64,000 bases of DNA from the NCBI GenBank assembly GCA_036924285.1, contig JAYKYS010000001.1:31681501-31745500 (forward strand), read 5' to 3'. Under the pieces are notes generated by a model. It saw only the letters and a list, made by a program, of their open reading frames with translations. It was not told the DNA's origin and made no database searches. This document shows positions 22,115 to 34,127 of the stretch, in pieces (the stretch's first letter is position 1; every line of letters starts with the position of its first letter). This stretch comes from Asterella californica. Lineage: Eukaryota > Streptophyta > Marchantiopsida > Marchantiales > Aytoniaceae. The position numbers and the translations under genes are program-made.

Positions 22115-24607
22115 CTACACTGCTCTGTTCCTAATCCTATACTTCTCTATTCCTAATAAACATACGTTGAGTTGCAGTATACTCTCGGGTAGACCTTCAA
22201 AGCTATCACATCTGGCTATCCTCAAATTCTGTAGTGCCTTACACAGCCCTATAGATTCAGGAAGGGTTTTGATCACTTCGCAATCGTGTACAGTCAAGAA
22301 TCTCAATGCTGTTAATTCGCCTATAGTCTTGGGGAGTTCCTTCAGATTCCTGCAGCTTTGCACGTGAAGATTTCGGAGTTGTGAAAGCTGTCCCAGAGAC
22401 TCCGGGATGTGTTCCAGATGGCTGTCGCCCAATATCTCCAAAGTGCACAGAGACGACAGTTGCCGCAAAGATTCGAGAAGGGCCCCTAAATTTTCATAGT
22501 CGCAGGAGACGCCCAACGTAGATAACGCAGTGAACTGCTCAAGAATGTAGACTAGACTTCTTGGGTTCTTACACGCGGGCAACGCCAAGGTTTCGAGCTT
22601 TGTCAATTATCCCAATGATACTAGAAGATCTTCCGAAATTGTAGGAACCCCTAGACTTAGGGAAGTCAATGATTTCAAGTGGCCTATTGATTGCGGTAGC
22701 CGTTCATAATTTCCACACTTCAATAGCTCCAACTCGGATAGTCTTCTAAGTTGCCCCATGGATTCCGGAAATCCTACCAAGTTCTCGCAATGATCTAGCA
22801 CCAGGTTTCTCAGCGAAAACAGCTGACCTAAGGAATATGGCAAGTGCTGTAGGTTTTCGCAGTGCGCTAGCATCAACCTCTTCAGTGAGCCGAGCTGCCC
22901 AAAAGAATCTGGCAAGTGCTGAAGGTTTCCGCAATTCTTTAGCGTCAGTTCTTCCAGAGAGGAGAGTTGGCATAAAGAATCTGGCAAGTGATGAAGGTTT
23001 CCGCAATGCTCTAGCGTCAGTTTTTCCAAAGAAGAGAGTTGGCATAAAGAATCTGGCAAGTAAACGAGGCTTCCACAAGACGCCAATGTCAAAGATTTCA
23101 ATGATGTGAGCTGTCCTATGGATTCCGGTAATGTAACAAGGTACTGAAAAAGGGTTAGTGACAAAGTCTTCAGTTTGATGAGTTGACCTAGGGACTCCGG
23201 GAGGTTTCGACAACTCTCTACATTCATGCCTAACTGTGGCTGTGATGTGAACACATCTCCTCCTCCGTCCAGCATCAAAGATTCCAGCGACTTCAGTTCG
23301 CCCACCGACCCTGGCAGGCACTTGAACTTTGACCATGACGCTACATGCAGAACAGTTAAGGCAGAACGCTGGCTTGTAACCTCCGGCAGTTGCACAAGAC
23401 TCCGACAGTCAGATATTTCTAAGCGTACCAATGATGTAATCTGCATCAAAGATCTCGGAAGGTACTGTAACTTGTTACAGTCAGAAAGACGCACGTGCCT
23501 CAATCTGTTAAATTGCCCAACCGATTCAGGTAGACTAAGGGCGACCTTTCCCTCTAGAAGACGTAATCTCTTGGACTCACGACTGACACCGAAGTGTTCA
23601 GGATCCTGCCACAAAGATACTAGATTCACACACCATAAGATGTGGAGTTCTGACAACCGCTGCAAGTAAATAAAGCTCTCTGGAAGTAATGTCAAGGCGT
23701 GGCAGCCAAGTATATGCAAGGAGTCCAGAAAAGGCAAGTGACCAAAGTTGTTCGGCAGCATCCGAAGAGCCGGCAGGTTTGCGAGGTTCAAGCGTTTAAG
23801 ATTATGCAGACTATCGAAAGATTCACAGAAACTTTCAAGCTTCTTACACCCATAAATGTCGAGTTCTGTTAGTTGCTGTAGTGTACTAAATCCCTCAGGG
23901 AGTCGTTCCAGTAATGGACACTCTATCAACCGCAAGGTTCTAAGGGACCTTAGTCCTCCGAAGGTATCCGGCAAATGTGTCAAAGCGGGAAGATTTGACA
24001 GTCTCAAGCTAGTCAGGCAACTTAGATGACTCGATGGATCGACCGTTGATGGAATTGACCACGGCCACGCTCTCAACCTGGAACAATCGCGTAATTCCAT
24101 GCTTTTTAGACAAGGAAGTGCCAAGATAGAATCCGGGAGCTTCTCCACTGGAGCGCTCAGAGACAATTGTTCCAGTGCGCGAAGAAGGCCAAATCTTTCC
24201 GGTAGCTGCATGACAGTATCCTCAGTAGTATCATGGATCTGAAGGATTCGTAACTCTTTCAGCTCGTGAAAGTTCTTTGGTAGTCGTACTGACCTGCAGT
24301 TGTCCAAGAGCAAAACAGACAGTCGACGAAGGAATTCCACGTCTTTCTCGCGGATCGGCCAGTGAGGCAGTCGCCACAAGGACCAGCTTCTTTGTTTCGG
24401 TCCCGAGCAATCGATCATGTGCAACATGGCCAGATTCCGAGGAAGGATAAACATATCACTCGCTTCGCTCATGTTGACATTTGACATTCTCAACAACCGC
24501 AATGCTTCGAATCTGCCAATGGAACTCCACTTCATGTTCTCTCGAGATCTATGATCCATCGCCACTGACAGTACTTCCACCATCCTGTTTCTCTGAGCAG
24601 CGTCTTC
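22115..24607 (-). CDS. HNL exon 5: leucine-rich-repeat domain
   Basis: The exon starts EDAAQRNRMVEVLS after acceptor GCATGCAG and encodes plant-type LRRs of about 24 residues with an LPESLGQLSSL core. More than twenty repeats can be followed. An in-frame TAA (22609-22607) lies between LVSLG and LTKLETL, exactly where neighbouring repeats have Gln (LGQL). It is likely a CAA-to-TAA change, and a further 163 codons of good LRR follow to 22115. If the TAA is real, the product loses about its last six repeats. Recently duplicated units lie at 22837-23120. Confidence 0.85.
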
Positions 24608-27377
24608 CTGCATGCACGCGAAAAGTGACAGACCACAGTTTTAACTGCCGGAATAGAACTTCTTGCATCCATTGGGATACGTAACCAAATCACGCCTGGC
24701 TACCGAAGAAAAGGGGATTACTCACAACCAGAAATGAGCCAAAACATAAACGTTTGAGATTGGTTCATACCTTGCTTTCGTTCAGCACGTCCTTCACATC
24801 CTCTAGTTCCCAAGCTCGCTGGCCATGCTGGAACTCCCCTTTCTCATTCAGTATTCTCGAGAGCCACTTCCCCATGTTTCGTAGGAGCTTGTGAATGTAG
24901 ATCGAACGTACTTCACCAGGCATATCCGCTGGCACACGCACAGTTTTTCTAGAACCCGGAACAATTTGCAAGAAACATCTATCCCTCAAGTTTTGGATGG
25001 ACATGTCGGTATAAATCCCGTGAGATCCCAGCCCTGTTCGCCAGGCAACTTTGAGGACATTTAGATCGTACTGCTTCTTTGCAGGACCAAACAAATCAAA
25101 AGTTGCCAAGTCCAAGAAAATTCTCTGCTCGTCCGGATTAAAGTCATCGAAAATCACTTTGAGCTTCCTCCATACTGGGTTCTCACCGACCCCATTCAAG
25201 GCTTCCCTCGTACGCAATTTCTCCAGAACACCTCTCCAGACAAACTCGTTCTCCTCCTTACTGAGGTAATGACCTACCAGCTTTAAAGCAAGAGGCAATC
25301 CTTCGCATTCGTGCAAAATTTGAGATACCAACTCGTTCGGTATCCTTCGTAGCAAAGAGTCCTCCGGATCCACATGAGCCCGAAATACCTTCTCTGCATC
25401 CGCCTTGGACAAAAGTGGAACTTGAAACTCGATGAACGCACTGGACTGGAACATCAAACCTTTGATGAACGTTGTAATAATCAAACGGCTACCTTCTCCA
25501 CACCACTTAAAATTCAGGAGTGGTAGTATCTGTTCTTCAGCCTCAACATCATCCACTATAATCAAGACCTTCTTGTTTCTTAGGAGGGGCCATGGTGTCT
25601 CCGCCACTAAGGACACTTTCTTCCCACTCCCTTTGTATAGCTTCTCACTGAAGAGTTTCTCGAATTCGATACCCTTTTGATTTCCGGGTACATTTTCAAG
25701 CTCCAGGAAGCAAACAAAATCGAACTGATGCTGAATGCGGACAAGAATTTGCTTCACAAGGCTGGACTTGCCTACTCCGTCCATGCCTATTATCGAAACT
25801 CCTATTTGCTCTGGATTTCTCAAATCAAGAAACTTAATCAAGGCGTCTATGCGTTTATCACCAAAGCATATCAAGTTCGATGGAACTTGAAGGCATCTTA
25901 GGAGGTCACTGCTACTTTCATCCTACATACAGTTCGTCACAACCACAATCTGATGTTAGAAACATATTTTCAAACAACTCATCAACGTCAAGCTGCTCTT
26001 GGACCAATCCTCAGATCATACTAATTTGTCAGACTTTCGGTCAGACTTTCATGCAAAGAAGAATCCACTGTTTGATGTTGACCACCAACCTCATCTTTGA
26101 GAATCTCCTCCAAAAAGTTAATCAGATAACTGAAACTGTTCGATTGTTGATCCTTCGGATTGCAAATCGTGAAGTGATCCACGCCAGAGATAGTAACAAA
26201 CACATCCACATCCAACCTACCCGATGCTTCTGGAACCACTAGAATGTGCTCGGAAGTACCTAAAGAGTCCGCCTGCACGTCGATGTAGAAATGATGATAT
26301 TTTCAATCAGTCTGGGGGTTTGCTAACTACAGTACATTCAACTAGATACTTCTTGCAATGTCCTTCTAGATCTATAGCTACAGCAAACAATACAATATTG
26401 AAGTTGGTACAATATCCAGTCCGGAGTGCTGAGAGGTTACTGGAGAGACACGTACATGGTCGAAAATTGACATTAGAGTCATTGTGCTCGTCTCATTGGC
26501 TTCATTCACCCCATAGACTCTCTAGTCGTATTTTTGATGTGATTTTGCAAACTCGTGGTTGATTCTTGCAGATTCCTCGTTCAACAAGTACAAATACCGT
26601 AGTAGAGGAGCTCCTTGATCTGTATTGGCTGGAAAAGGTATGCGAGAGCCTAAATGTGCTGTCGAATAGAAGAACATCCCTTTCAGATTTGCCAAAAACC
26701 TCCGATGAGGCAAACCCGAGCTTTCCTCTTGCATGAACCCGAGCTGACTCGCCTTGATACAAATCTCCTTCAATACCAAACCACCCACACAATGGCCGAC
26801 CAAGACCACAGGACAGTCCTGACCGAGGCCTACGTGCTCGATAAGAGCGTAAACGAGATTCTCTCCGATGATGTACATGCCTACTCTCCTTTGGGAGTCG
26901 GAGGTCCAAGTACTAGAGTCATATGACACGGACAGAATGCGGGCCCGAGGAAGAGACTCAACGAGCCATGTGTTCAACCAACAGACGGAGTCATCGCGCG
27001 CCATCCATGTTCGGATGAATGCGTCTTCGCAGCCTCTCGTCTGAAAACCATGGAAGAAAACAATCTCCATGCTGATGGGACCAGATGCTGGTCTGTAGAA
27101 CTCGTAGACATTGTCGTTTAGCTGTGAACCGCAACACACGTTGCCATAATGTCTGAATCAGTGACTTGAACCAAAAACTAGCACACTTGATGATAATTCA
27201 AGGATGAAATTAACTTTCTGTATGTAGTACCTACAAGGTCGATATCCAATCTATGCTCTCTGAGTTCATATACGTCGACTGATACCAAGAAATGTGAGTG
27301 GAGTGACTTACAGGGATGCAACCGAAGTGCCTCAAATCTTCAGTAGAAAATGATCTTTGAGAACTGGAAGAAGCCAT
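22115..27377 (-). CDS. HNL-type immune receptor gene: alpha/beta-hydrolase, NB-ARC, leucine-rich repeats
   Basis: My five-exon model is 27377-27312, 27121-26441, 26272-26090, 25922-24771 and 24607-22115. All introns are phase 0 with GT/AG ends (donors GTAAGT, GTAACC, GTTGGT, GTATGA). Exon 1 begins ATG GCT TCT TCC. The hydrolase-NBS-LRR architecture is the class described from liverworts; such NLRs are cytosolic pathogen sensors in which the NB-ARC acts as an ADP/ATP switch. Two in-frame stops interrupt the model: TAG at 26524-26522 in the hydrolase exon and TAA at 22609-22607 in the LRR exon. It is therefore either a recent pseudogene, or the protein ends early. The exon 3 to exon 4 junction is the least certain part; a short open piece at about 25990-25930 could be an extra exon. 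Confidence 0.8.
22837..23120 (-). repeat. 72-bp LRR-coding tandem duplications
   Basis: AATCTGGCAAGT recurs at 22906, 22978 and 23050, exactly 72 bp (24 codons) apart, with high similarity between units. This is recent internal expansion of the LRR, in frame. Confidence 0.85.
24771..25922 (-). CDS. HNL exon 4: NB-ARC domain
   Basis: 384 codons carry the NB-ARC motifs in order. These are the P-loop GMDGVGKSSL, kinase-2 VLIIVDDVE, RNBS-B GSRLIITT, GLPL as CEGLPLALK, and an MHD-position motif reading IHKLLRNMG. The final Asp of MHD is Lys here; changes at that Asp are known to affect the switch in other NLRs. The exon starts DESSSDLLRCLQ after a TATGTAG acceptor and ends NESK before GTATGAAC. 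It is uninterrupted. Confidence 0.88.
26090..26272 (-). CDS. HNL exon 3: hydrolase C-terminus with catalytic-His motif
   Basis: After the acceptor GTGCAG the frame reads VVPEASGRLD, ISGVDHFTICNP and a helix NFLEEILKDE. VDHF is where the catalytic His of alpha/beta hydrolases is expected. The donor GAG/GTTGGT at 26089 keeps the frame into exon 4. The open frame itself continues to a TAG at 26023, so a longer exon is possible. Confidence 0.6.
26441..27121 (-). CDS. HNL exon 2: alpha/beta-hydrolase domain with Cys nucleophile and in-frame TAG
   Basis: The domain contains the oxyanion-loop HG (VFFHGFQ) and a nucleophile elbow LVGHCVGGLV, where serine hydrolases have GHSxGG. The Cys codon TGT is at 26791-26789. 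A TAHLGS segment follows. The lipase/SERAC1-like fold is inferred from these motifs. TAG at 26524-26522 falls between KSHQKYD and RVYGVNEANET, which reads as continuous protein, so a Trp codon (TGG) was probably lost. After it the frame stays open to a GTAACC donor. In liverwort HNL proteins this domain precedes NB-ARC; its substrate is unknown. Confidence 0.75.
27312..27377 (-). CDS. HNL exon 1 (N-terminus)
   Basis: Twenty-two codons start MASSSSQRSF and end in FGCIP. A strong GTAAGT donor follows at 27311. Joining to the acceptor TTCACAG before 27121 keeps the frame. The hydrolase exon has no in-frame ATG upstream of its first motif, which supports a separate first exon. Confidence 0.6.
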
Positions 27378-27758
27378 AGACAATATGAAGCTCCGCGGTA
27401 GAGGTTAATCCAGAATTTCGGACGCCCACAGCACTTCTGTAGCTGGTCTGTCGGATCCAGAGTTTTCTGACTTGTATATGCAGACAGTGAGCTGACTGTC
27501 ACTCGTGCGACCCCGTGCCATCATTCTCTGGAGCGAGTTTTCTGATGGATTTAGAAACCAATAACTTTGTTCTGTTGATGATGAGTGGTGAAAGCATCAG
27601 AAACATGAACTCTTAGGGAGTGTGGTACAACAGTTAACCACGTATATACGATTAAGTTCATAATATGAGTTACCTGCAAATATGTTGGAACTATGTGACG
27701 AGATAAACTGCTTATTAAGATGATAGTATCCCTGTCACGCCGGGACCTTGCAAGCATA
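27378..27758. other. presumed upstream region of HNL gene, nothing else seen
   Basis: About 380 bp precede the exon 1 ATG on the minus strand. I see no clear TATA box at a plausible distance and no coding frame. It is probably 5' UTR and promoter. Confidence 0.3.
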
Positions 27759-27822
27759 ATAAAGCCGATCCCATCCAGATCCTAAGAGAATTCACGAGCT
27801 CACGAGATGGGATCGGCTTTAT
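27759..27822. repeat. inverted repeat, 17-bp perfect arms, 30-nt loop
   Basis: ATAAAGCCGATCCCATC (27759-27775) pairs with its exact complement at 27806-27822. The loop holds AGATCCTAAGAGAATTCACG-like sequence. It lies upstream of the HNL gene and could be a small palindromic repeat or the tip of a MITE. Confidence 0.75.
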
Positions 27823-30800
27823 GAGCTCGGGGTCGACACAAATGGGATTTCCTGCCGGCAGTCCAGAGGCATCCGCACATCTCCAATATGTACTTTCCGC
27901 TTCACGAATTCTACCTTGTCAAACTACCCTACTCGGGGCCTTCTTGTGTACATGTTATGATATAATTTGGCTTCCTTTCTGCTCGCACGGTCTCCCTCGC
28001 AACAGTAAGTCATCCCCGCTCTGATCGTCCAAACGGCGACTTCAGTGCAGAGTTTCGAATTCATTTACCAGCACTCTCGTTGTACACACAAAAGAGCCAC
28101 TGCTTCACCAATCCTCATTCGAGTCCCTGCTCCTTCTAACAGCCGATGAGAAAGAACAAACAGCAATCGGACAGGTTACAGAAACCAGAATGTCACAAGA
28201 GAGGTGGACTTCAGCGCCAGAACCTAGTCAATTGGACACCCACAATCTGGCTGGGTACACTTTGCAAACTCGAAATGGGTCCCAGTAAGCAGTAGTCTTT
28301 TACTTTCTGCATTGTTAGCGTTGTCAGGTTCCGTGATTCAGCTGCTTTACTTGAATATCATGAAACGCGACTTTCCACATCACCTTTCGTACCTGTTTCT
28401 TTGTGAGAAATATTTCATTATGAACGAATGCTTCCAAGTGCGCAAGTTTTGTGTACTCCCAACAGTCTGGGAATAACATATTCCATCGTACTTCTAGGCA
28501 GAAGAGGCATTCGGAGTGGTACCGTCTGCGTTCTTCAGCTTTTTGATGATAAGATGCGACGAAGATACCTTTGCTCTCCTCTGATTATACTATAAAGTTA
28601 CATTAGGAGTTCAACACATTAAGATTATTTGATAACGAAAGGTGGAAGATAAATTATCCACGTGAAAATATATTACCCACACATATGCACTTTCTCATCT
28701 TGAGCATTACTCATCGTATCGCATGTGGATCAAGTAAGAATTCTACCCATAATGAATCATTACCTAGTCTTACTCGTTAAGTAGACATGAACAAGCATGC
28801 GCATTGCAAGTGTACTGAACGTTTGAGTGTACAACCTTTTCTTCTGGAATGAACGTATGCTTTTTCAAGTCTAGTGTGTGGCGCAACTCATTAAATATTG
28901 TCTTGGATACGAGAAACAATGCTAGCATCGTCTACATATTTTGGTATGGATTTTTTTGTCCCCGCTAGACATGTTGACTTCTCAAGATTGTGGAGTCCTT
29001 GTGGTCCAGTCACATATTTAATTCTTGTCTATGTCTTAGGATTTATGTGTGCTCTTGGGACATGTTTTCACATCTGCATTAGATTTTATTTATCATTCGA
29101 TTCTCTCTCAAGTCATGTGCTCATCTCTTACTTGCAGTTAATTTATTTTCTTAAATAGACTGGATAAATATTTATTTTATAATCCAAAGTGGTTGAAACT
29201 ATCTAAAAATTGGAAAAATAAAGTTTCTTGTGTTCATGACGGAGAATTGTTTTATGATCATTACATCAGACGAACCAGAAACACTAAAGAAATTTGGAAT
29301 GTTGCTAAGGATCCTTTTAAATCAAGTGGAGAGTGTAGACCTTTTCTATCATAAGTTAGTGATAAAAATGGGTAATTATTGATATTTGTCTGTCTTTTAA
29401 TTAGATAAGCTCTCTTCATTAAGATCTTATTAGTAAACATGAACTATCATGTTCTTAATTTACCATGTTGGAGCTTTGTCTCTAGTCCAAAACCAAGTTA
29501 TTGTATTTACTAAACTGTTCATCAATATCAGTTGTCGAGTACTGGTACAAGTATGGTACAATATTGTTAATGTTCTCTGGTCTAGTCCTCGTGAATGTGT
29601 GTGGTAAATGTCGATAGATTCCAGTAGGAGAGAAAAACTCGAGAACTATTTCATTTAGTTGTAAAAGTTTCAAAATCTACATTGGAAAGATGTCTTGTCA
29701 AATAAATTTGGTTCAAAAGCAGAAAATATCAAAAGCTATTGGAAACTTAACAAAGTGTATCAGATTTTCCCAAGTCCATTTCCATTCCAATCTAATAAAA
29801 CTTGTCAAAGTAAGAATACTAAGAAGAGGTTCTTTCACTAACTAGCTTCTGATGGTGAGGATCTTCAAGAAAACTTCCAAAACGTCCATGTCAAGTTCAC
29901 CAGAATACAAGTAGTTGTCATTTGGTTTACCTCTAATGTTTATAATTTCATTCACAGTCATGCTCTTCTTGATTTTTCTATTAAATTGAGCTTTTGAATA
30001 CATATGATGATTGGATGTGATTTTTGTTGTCGTGTTGTATGTGGATTAATCATATGCAAGTTTGGTGTTAGTTCTAATATACATGCATCATGCATGCAAA
30101 TACACACAAATATATGACTATAATAATGATTGTGACTTGTTTTGACATACATATGTGTTCCATGCAAATTCTAGAAGAAATGAGACACATGCGAGAACAA
30201 TTCATCAAGTTCACTTGAGCATATTTCAAGAAGTTATCTTGGCTATTATCCTACTATGTAAAGATTCTGAATCAATGTAACGTTTTCTCTAATTAATAGA
30301 TGTGGCTAAGCTTTATTGATGAAACAATGAATCTTGCTTGTCAATTTTGTCATGATTTTTAACTATGTCAACAAGTGTTTTGTAATGAGAAAAGATCTTT
30401 TTATGTCCCAAAATGACTAAAGTTAGAAAAAATTAATTTTATGATAGAGTGTTGAATCAGACAGAAAAGACATTATTGTAGAGTTTGTTTGGCATTTATT
30501 GAGTTGGTATGAAATCACTAAATTTCTAAACATGAGATAATTTACTTATACAATGTACAATAATCTTGATAATACTGTGAGCATGTAACTTTGGATTCAA
30601 CTGTCATCTTCCTTTTCTGTTTACGGTGGGCAAGATATGACTTACTGAAGTTAGATTAACTCATTTCAGTCAAGTTGTGTTTAGTCAGATATAAAACAGT
30701 TATAGAGATGATATGAGAGAGATCATAGTAAGATTAGAGAGATCTCACTGCGCTGATGATTGTGGTCTCAAGTTAAGTCAATTTAGACCAAGAAGGTCGA

Positions 30801-31296
30801 GTTATGACCAGATTGTTTCTGCGGATGATTTGAGTGTAAGTTTCACTTTTCTCTATAAGTGCTCTCAGCTATGGAATTAAGTTTCATTTGATCTGAGCTT
30901 GAGGGACGAAGATATGACTTGTGACATCACTAGAGCATTGAATCCCAATCGCTTTGTGCTTTGCAATAACTTTGAACATAGTATGTAGTTTACACATGTT
31001 AAAAAAGAAAGATTCATACCTTTGTAGAGTGTGACTTACCGCAAGTTCTATTCTAAAGTAGGTAAACAAATATCCCTTTTTTTCCTTCTCTGTACTTAGG
31101 TCATGAGAAAGATCTCTCAAGAATCTATGCAATTCTATATAGATCTCAGTCCTTTCTAACTACTGTGAATTGAAATAGATCACAAGTGTAAAGCTTGTGA
31201 ATAGTTTTCTAATGCATTTTCTTTCCATACTATGGGAAAGAATGATAACTCTTTCATCAAAAGTAATTTTACGTTAAACCTCGTGTCTGGATATGA

Positions 31297-31460
31297 AAGC
31301 ATGAAAGAGAATATTCTTTTTTCCCTAAGTGTTCTTGGAGTTCGAAGAAAATATTCTCTGTTTTCAGTATGAGTAGAAAAGCATGAAAGAGAGTATATAC
31401 TTTTTCCTCATACTTTTCTTTGGATTTGAAAAAAATATTCTTTTTGGCTCCCAAGAACCT
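31297..31460. repeat. degenerate 82-bp duplication
   Basis: AAGCATGAAAGAGA plus a following T/A-rich segment occurs at 31297 and 31379, 82 bp apart, with many substitutions. Confidence 0.5.
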
Positions 31461-32951
31461 CAAATCTTCATCTTAAGATTTTTTTGTCAATACTAGATAG
31501 TTTGTTCGAGATTAATCTTAACTTGTAAAACTGGTGAATAGCTTTAATTTGATTTTGATCTTAATTTCACATATTCCAAGCTGAGAAGCAGTCACCAAAA
31601 GCATTTTCTGCATGAGGGTTAAATTCTTAGTTCTCTGAAAGCAAACACGCAAAATAAGATCTTCTGGGTCACCCGAAACACTTGTAGTCATACTCAAGGT
31701 TTAAAGGTTATTTTACTATGCTTCATGATCGTGACCTCTCCAAAAAACAGGTTCTGGAGGAGTCTGTAGCCTCTCCATGAAATGACGGATTAATATGAGC
31801 TCTTCATGTGAGACATAAATGCGATTTTAGTGCCAAAAGTTTAATGCACTTACGAGCAAACGCACGCAGGGCAAGATGTATACTGTGGAAGGAGAGTGGA
31901 GGGGTTTATCTTTATAACTATATTGACAAGTTAAATCTCAAGGTGATGCGATAACGTATCAATAAGTAAACATCCTTGGGAAAGTGAAGTCCAGGATCCA
32001 AAATTCAGCAAAATTTTTGTGCAGCCAGAGGTCGATGGTTAGGATATTTGTTGCTTTCTAAGTTAAAGTCTTTACTTCTCTCTGGACACAAGAGAAGGAG
32101 AGCTCCGAAGTGGTGAGTTTAGGAGATAGATTTTCTGGTGAATGTGTATCAACAATGAACAAAGCAGACACAACATCCGAGGATGAACGTTAATTACATC
32201 TCACGTGAAAATTGTATAATTAAGGGGTGTCAAAGCTGAGACCTTTGGAAAATATTCATCTCCTGCGGACGAGTGTTATGGCTGCAGCCAAGAGACCGCA
32301 GAAGTTTTCTATCGCTATCTTCGGGGGCACTCATAACAAACCGCCGCTGTAGTCTCTAACTTACATTTTATTCATATCGGAAATGAATTTCATTCATAAG
32401 TAAATTTAGAACTTAGAGAATTTACTAAAATTATCAAAAAATCAAAAGATGATGAATCAAAAACTTACAACGATTCAGAACACCACCTTGAAAGATACAC
32501 GAACCTAGACAAAACTGTCCTTGTACAAGGAACGACCATTTTCCTTTTGGATTTAAGAGAATCTTTCGTTTTTAACTTGGACACGCTCTATTATCCCATC
32601 AAAACATGGAGGGCTACGAGGTCTGATTCTAGGTGGACCGGAGCTCATGCAGTGGAACTGGGGGTTAATTTGCTCTCTCGGCGGTTTTCATGCGTGGAAA
32701 AGTAGAACAAAACTGGTTAGTTGGACCAGGTTGCGGAGAAGTAACTATTTTGAGTTCACGGATATATAAGCAAGAAGTTAACTCTACTCATGTTAATCGT
32801 TATCTTTTTTATCATCGGACGATCAGGATTCATGTGGAATCGCACGAACTCAATTAAGATGAGTAGGGTTAACTCCGAATATATATAAGGATTTCGGGTG
32901 TTTAATGGACCAGTTCGGTTATCTCTGTCTTCTGCATTAAGAGGTTTCAAC

Positions 32952-33131
32952 GGGGTCCGACATATACAGATTGAATTTGAAACGAAATCCATTATGATCG
33001 TCTACAGGAGTCATGCGGACTGGTTGCAGACATGATTATCTGGGGTCCGACATATACAGATTGATTTTGAGACGAAATCCATTATGATTGTCTACAAAAG
33101 TCATACGGACTGGTTGCATACATGATTATCT
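32952..33131. repeat. 90-bp tandem duplication
   Basis: GGGGTCCGACATATACAGATTG starts the unit (first 20 bases alike) at 32952 and 33042. The two 90-bp copies differ at only a handful of positions, so the duplication is fairly recent. Confidence 0.85.
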
Positions 33132-33335
33132 GAGTTCGTGACATACATTGACAGAATTTTCATCCGCGTCTTAAATCAACATAATTAATCACGATCATGG
33201 ACTAAACAATCCAATTCGTGATCAAACGACAGATGCTCATGAGACTAATCCATAGAGTCTGTCCCTAGTGATTACAGACAAGTCTGTGACCCGTCACGCG
33301 TCTATATTTGAAATCACCCATTCTAAATTTTTTTT

Positions 33336-34127
33336 CAAAAAAATAAAAAAAACCCGTAGTGGGCGGGGAGGAACATTTATTGCAAAAGCCACGGCTAATG
33401 GGAGCCACCCATACAGGGACGCAGCCGGCACCGAGCTTGCGAGGCCACCCTAGACTACAGCGCCCATCCCCGGGGTACGGCCTCGACGTGATGCTGCGGG
33501 AGTCGTGCATTTCCACCTCACTCTGACAACTCTCAAGAGCCCTAAGACTATCGCTACTATCGTCAGCGCTATCACGTCACACGGTCAAGCTGATTTCCCC
33601 CTGAAGATTATTGCTATCCTGTTGATTCTCGTGATCATTTCGCCTCGCTTTATTCTCTTTAGTCGCCGCAGCATGATTGTCATCCGTACCACAAATCGGC
33701 CAATTCTTAATTCTTCTACAGGTGTGCTTCCTCGTAATCATGCGTTGGCTGCTCTTCGTAGTTTTCGAGGTGGTGTTCCCTTTCTCCATGTCTTGCCACT
33801 TCGGACTGACATTGTAATTGCTCTGTTGCTTGTAGGGCTCACCAGGAAGTCTCTCCTTCCGGCCCCACCCCGTCCGAAGATTCACCTTGTTGTGTTGGTC
33901 GTCGTTTCGAGAGCTTCTTCTTTTCGCTTTAGTCATCCGGCAGCGACATTTATCGATTTGTACCTTCTTGCTGCTCCGGCTATGCCCTTCCCCTCCGTGA
34001 CAGAGGGCCCCAGGTTTGGTTGTGTTGTTCCTCCCCTTACCCTTCTCTCTACTGCTATTTCTTTGCTTCATCTCGATGCTCTTCATTATTGACCTTTTGG
34101 TGTTCGGCACAGCCACCCCACGCATCA
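33336..34127 (-). other. LINE 3' untranslated region
   Basis: This GC-richer segment lies between the ORF2 stop and the oligo-A end. Open frames on both strands here (33505-34092 plus, 33577-34128 minus) have biased composition and no domain. I treat them as chance. Confidence 0.5.

Larger units (their letters stand above)
27823..33335. other. AT-rich intergenic stretch without a convincing gene
   Basis: Only short chance frames occur. One ATG-less frame at about 29150-29353 (WLKLSKNWKNKVSC, RRTRNTKEIWNVA) has protein-like composition but no recognisable domain or partner exon. Two tandem duplications lie within the stretch and are listed separately. Confidence 0.4.

Noticed and set aside
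22837..23669. Plus-strand ORFs opposite the LRR exon
   Set aside because: Antisense shadows of repeated LRR codons.
26502..26909. 135-codon minus-strand ORF in another frame of the hydrolase exon
   Set aside because: It overlaps the hydrolase frame that carries HGFQ and GHCVGG, and has no motif of its own.
28898..29353. Two consecutive frames that might be exons of a gene
   Set aside because: Both are AT-driven with no domain, and no convincing splice pair joins them.
33505..34092. Long plus-strand frame rich in hydrophobic residues, looks like a membrane protein
   Set aside because: It lies antisense to the LINE 3' region and starts at GTG. The hydrophobicity follows from the complementary charged sequence. 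No domain.
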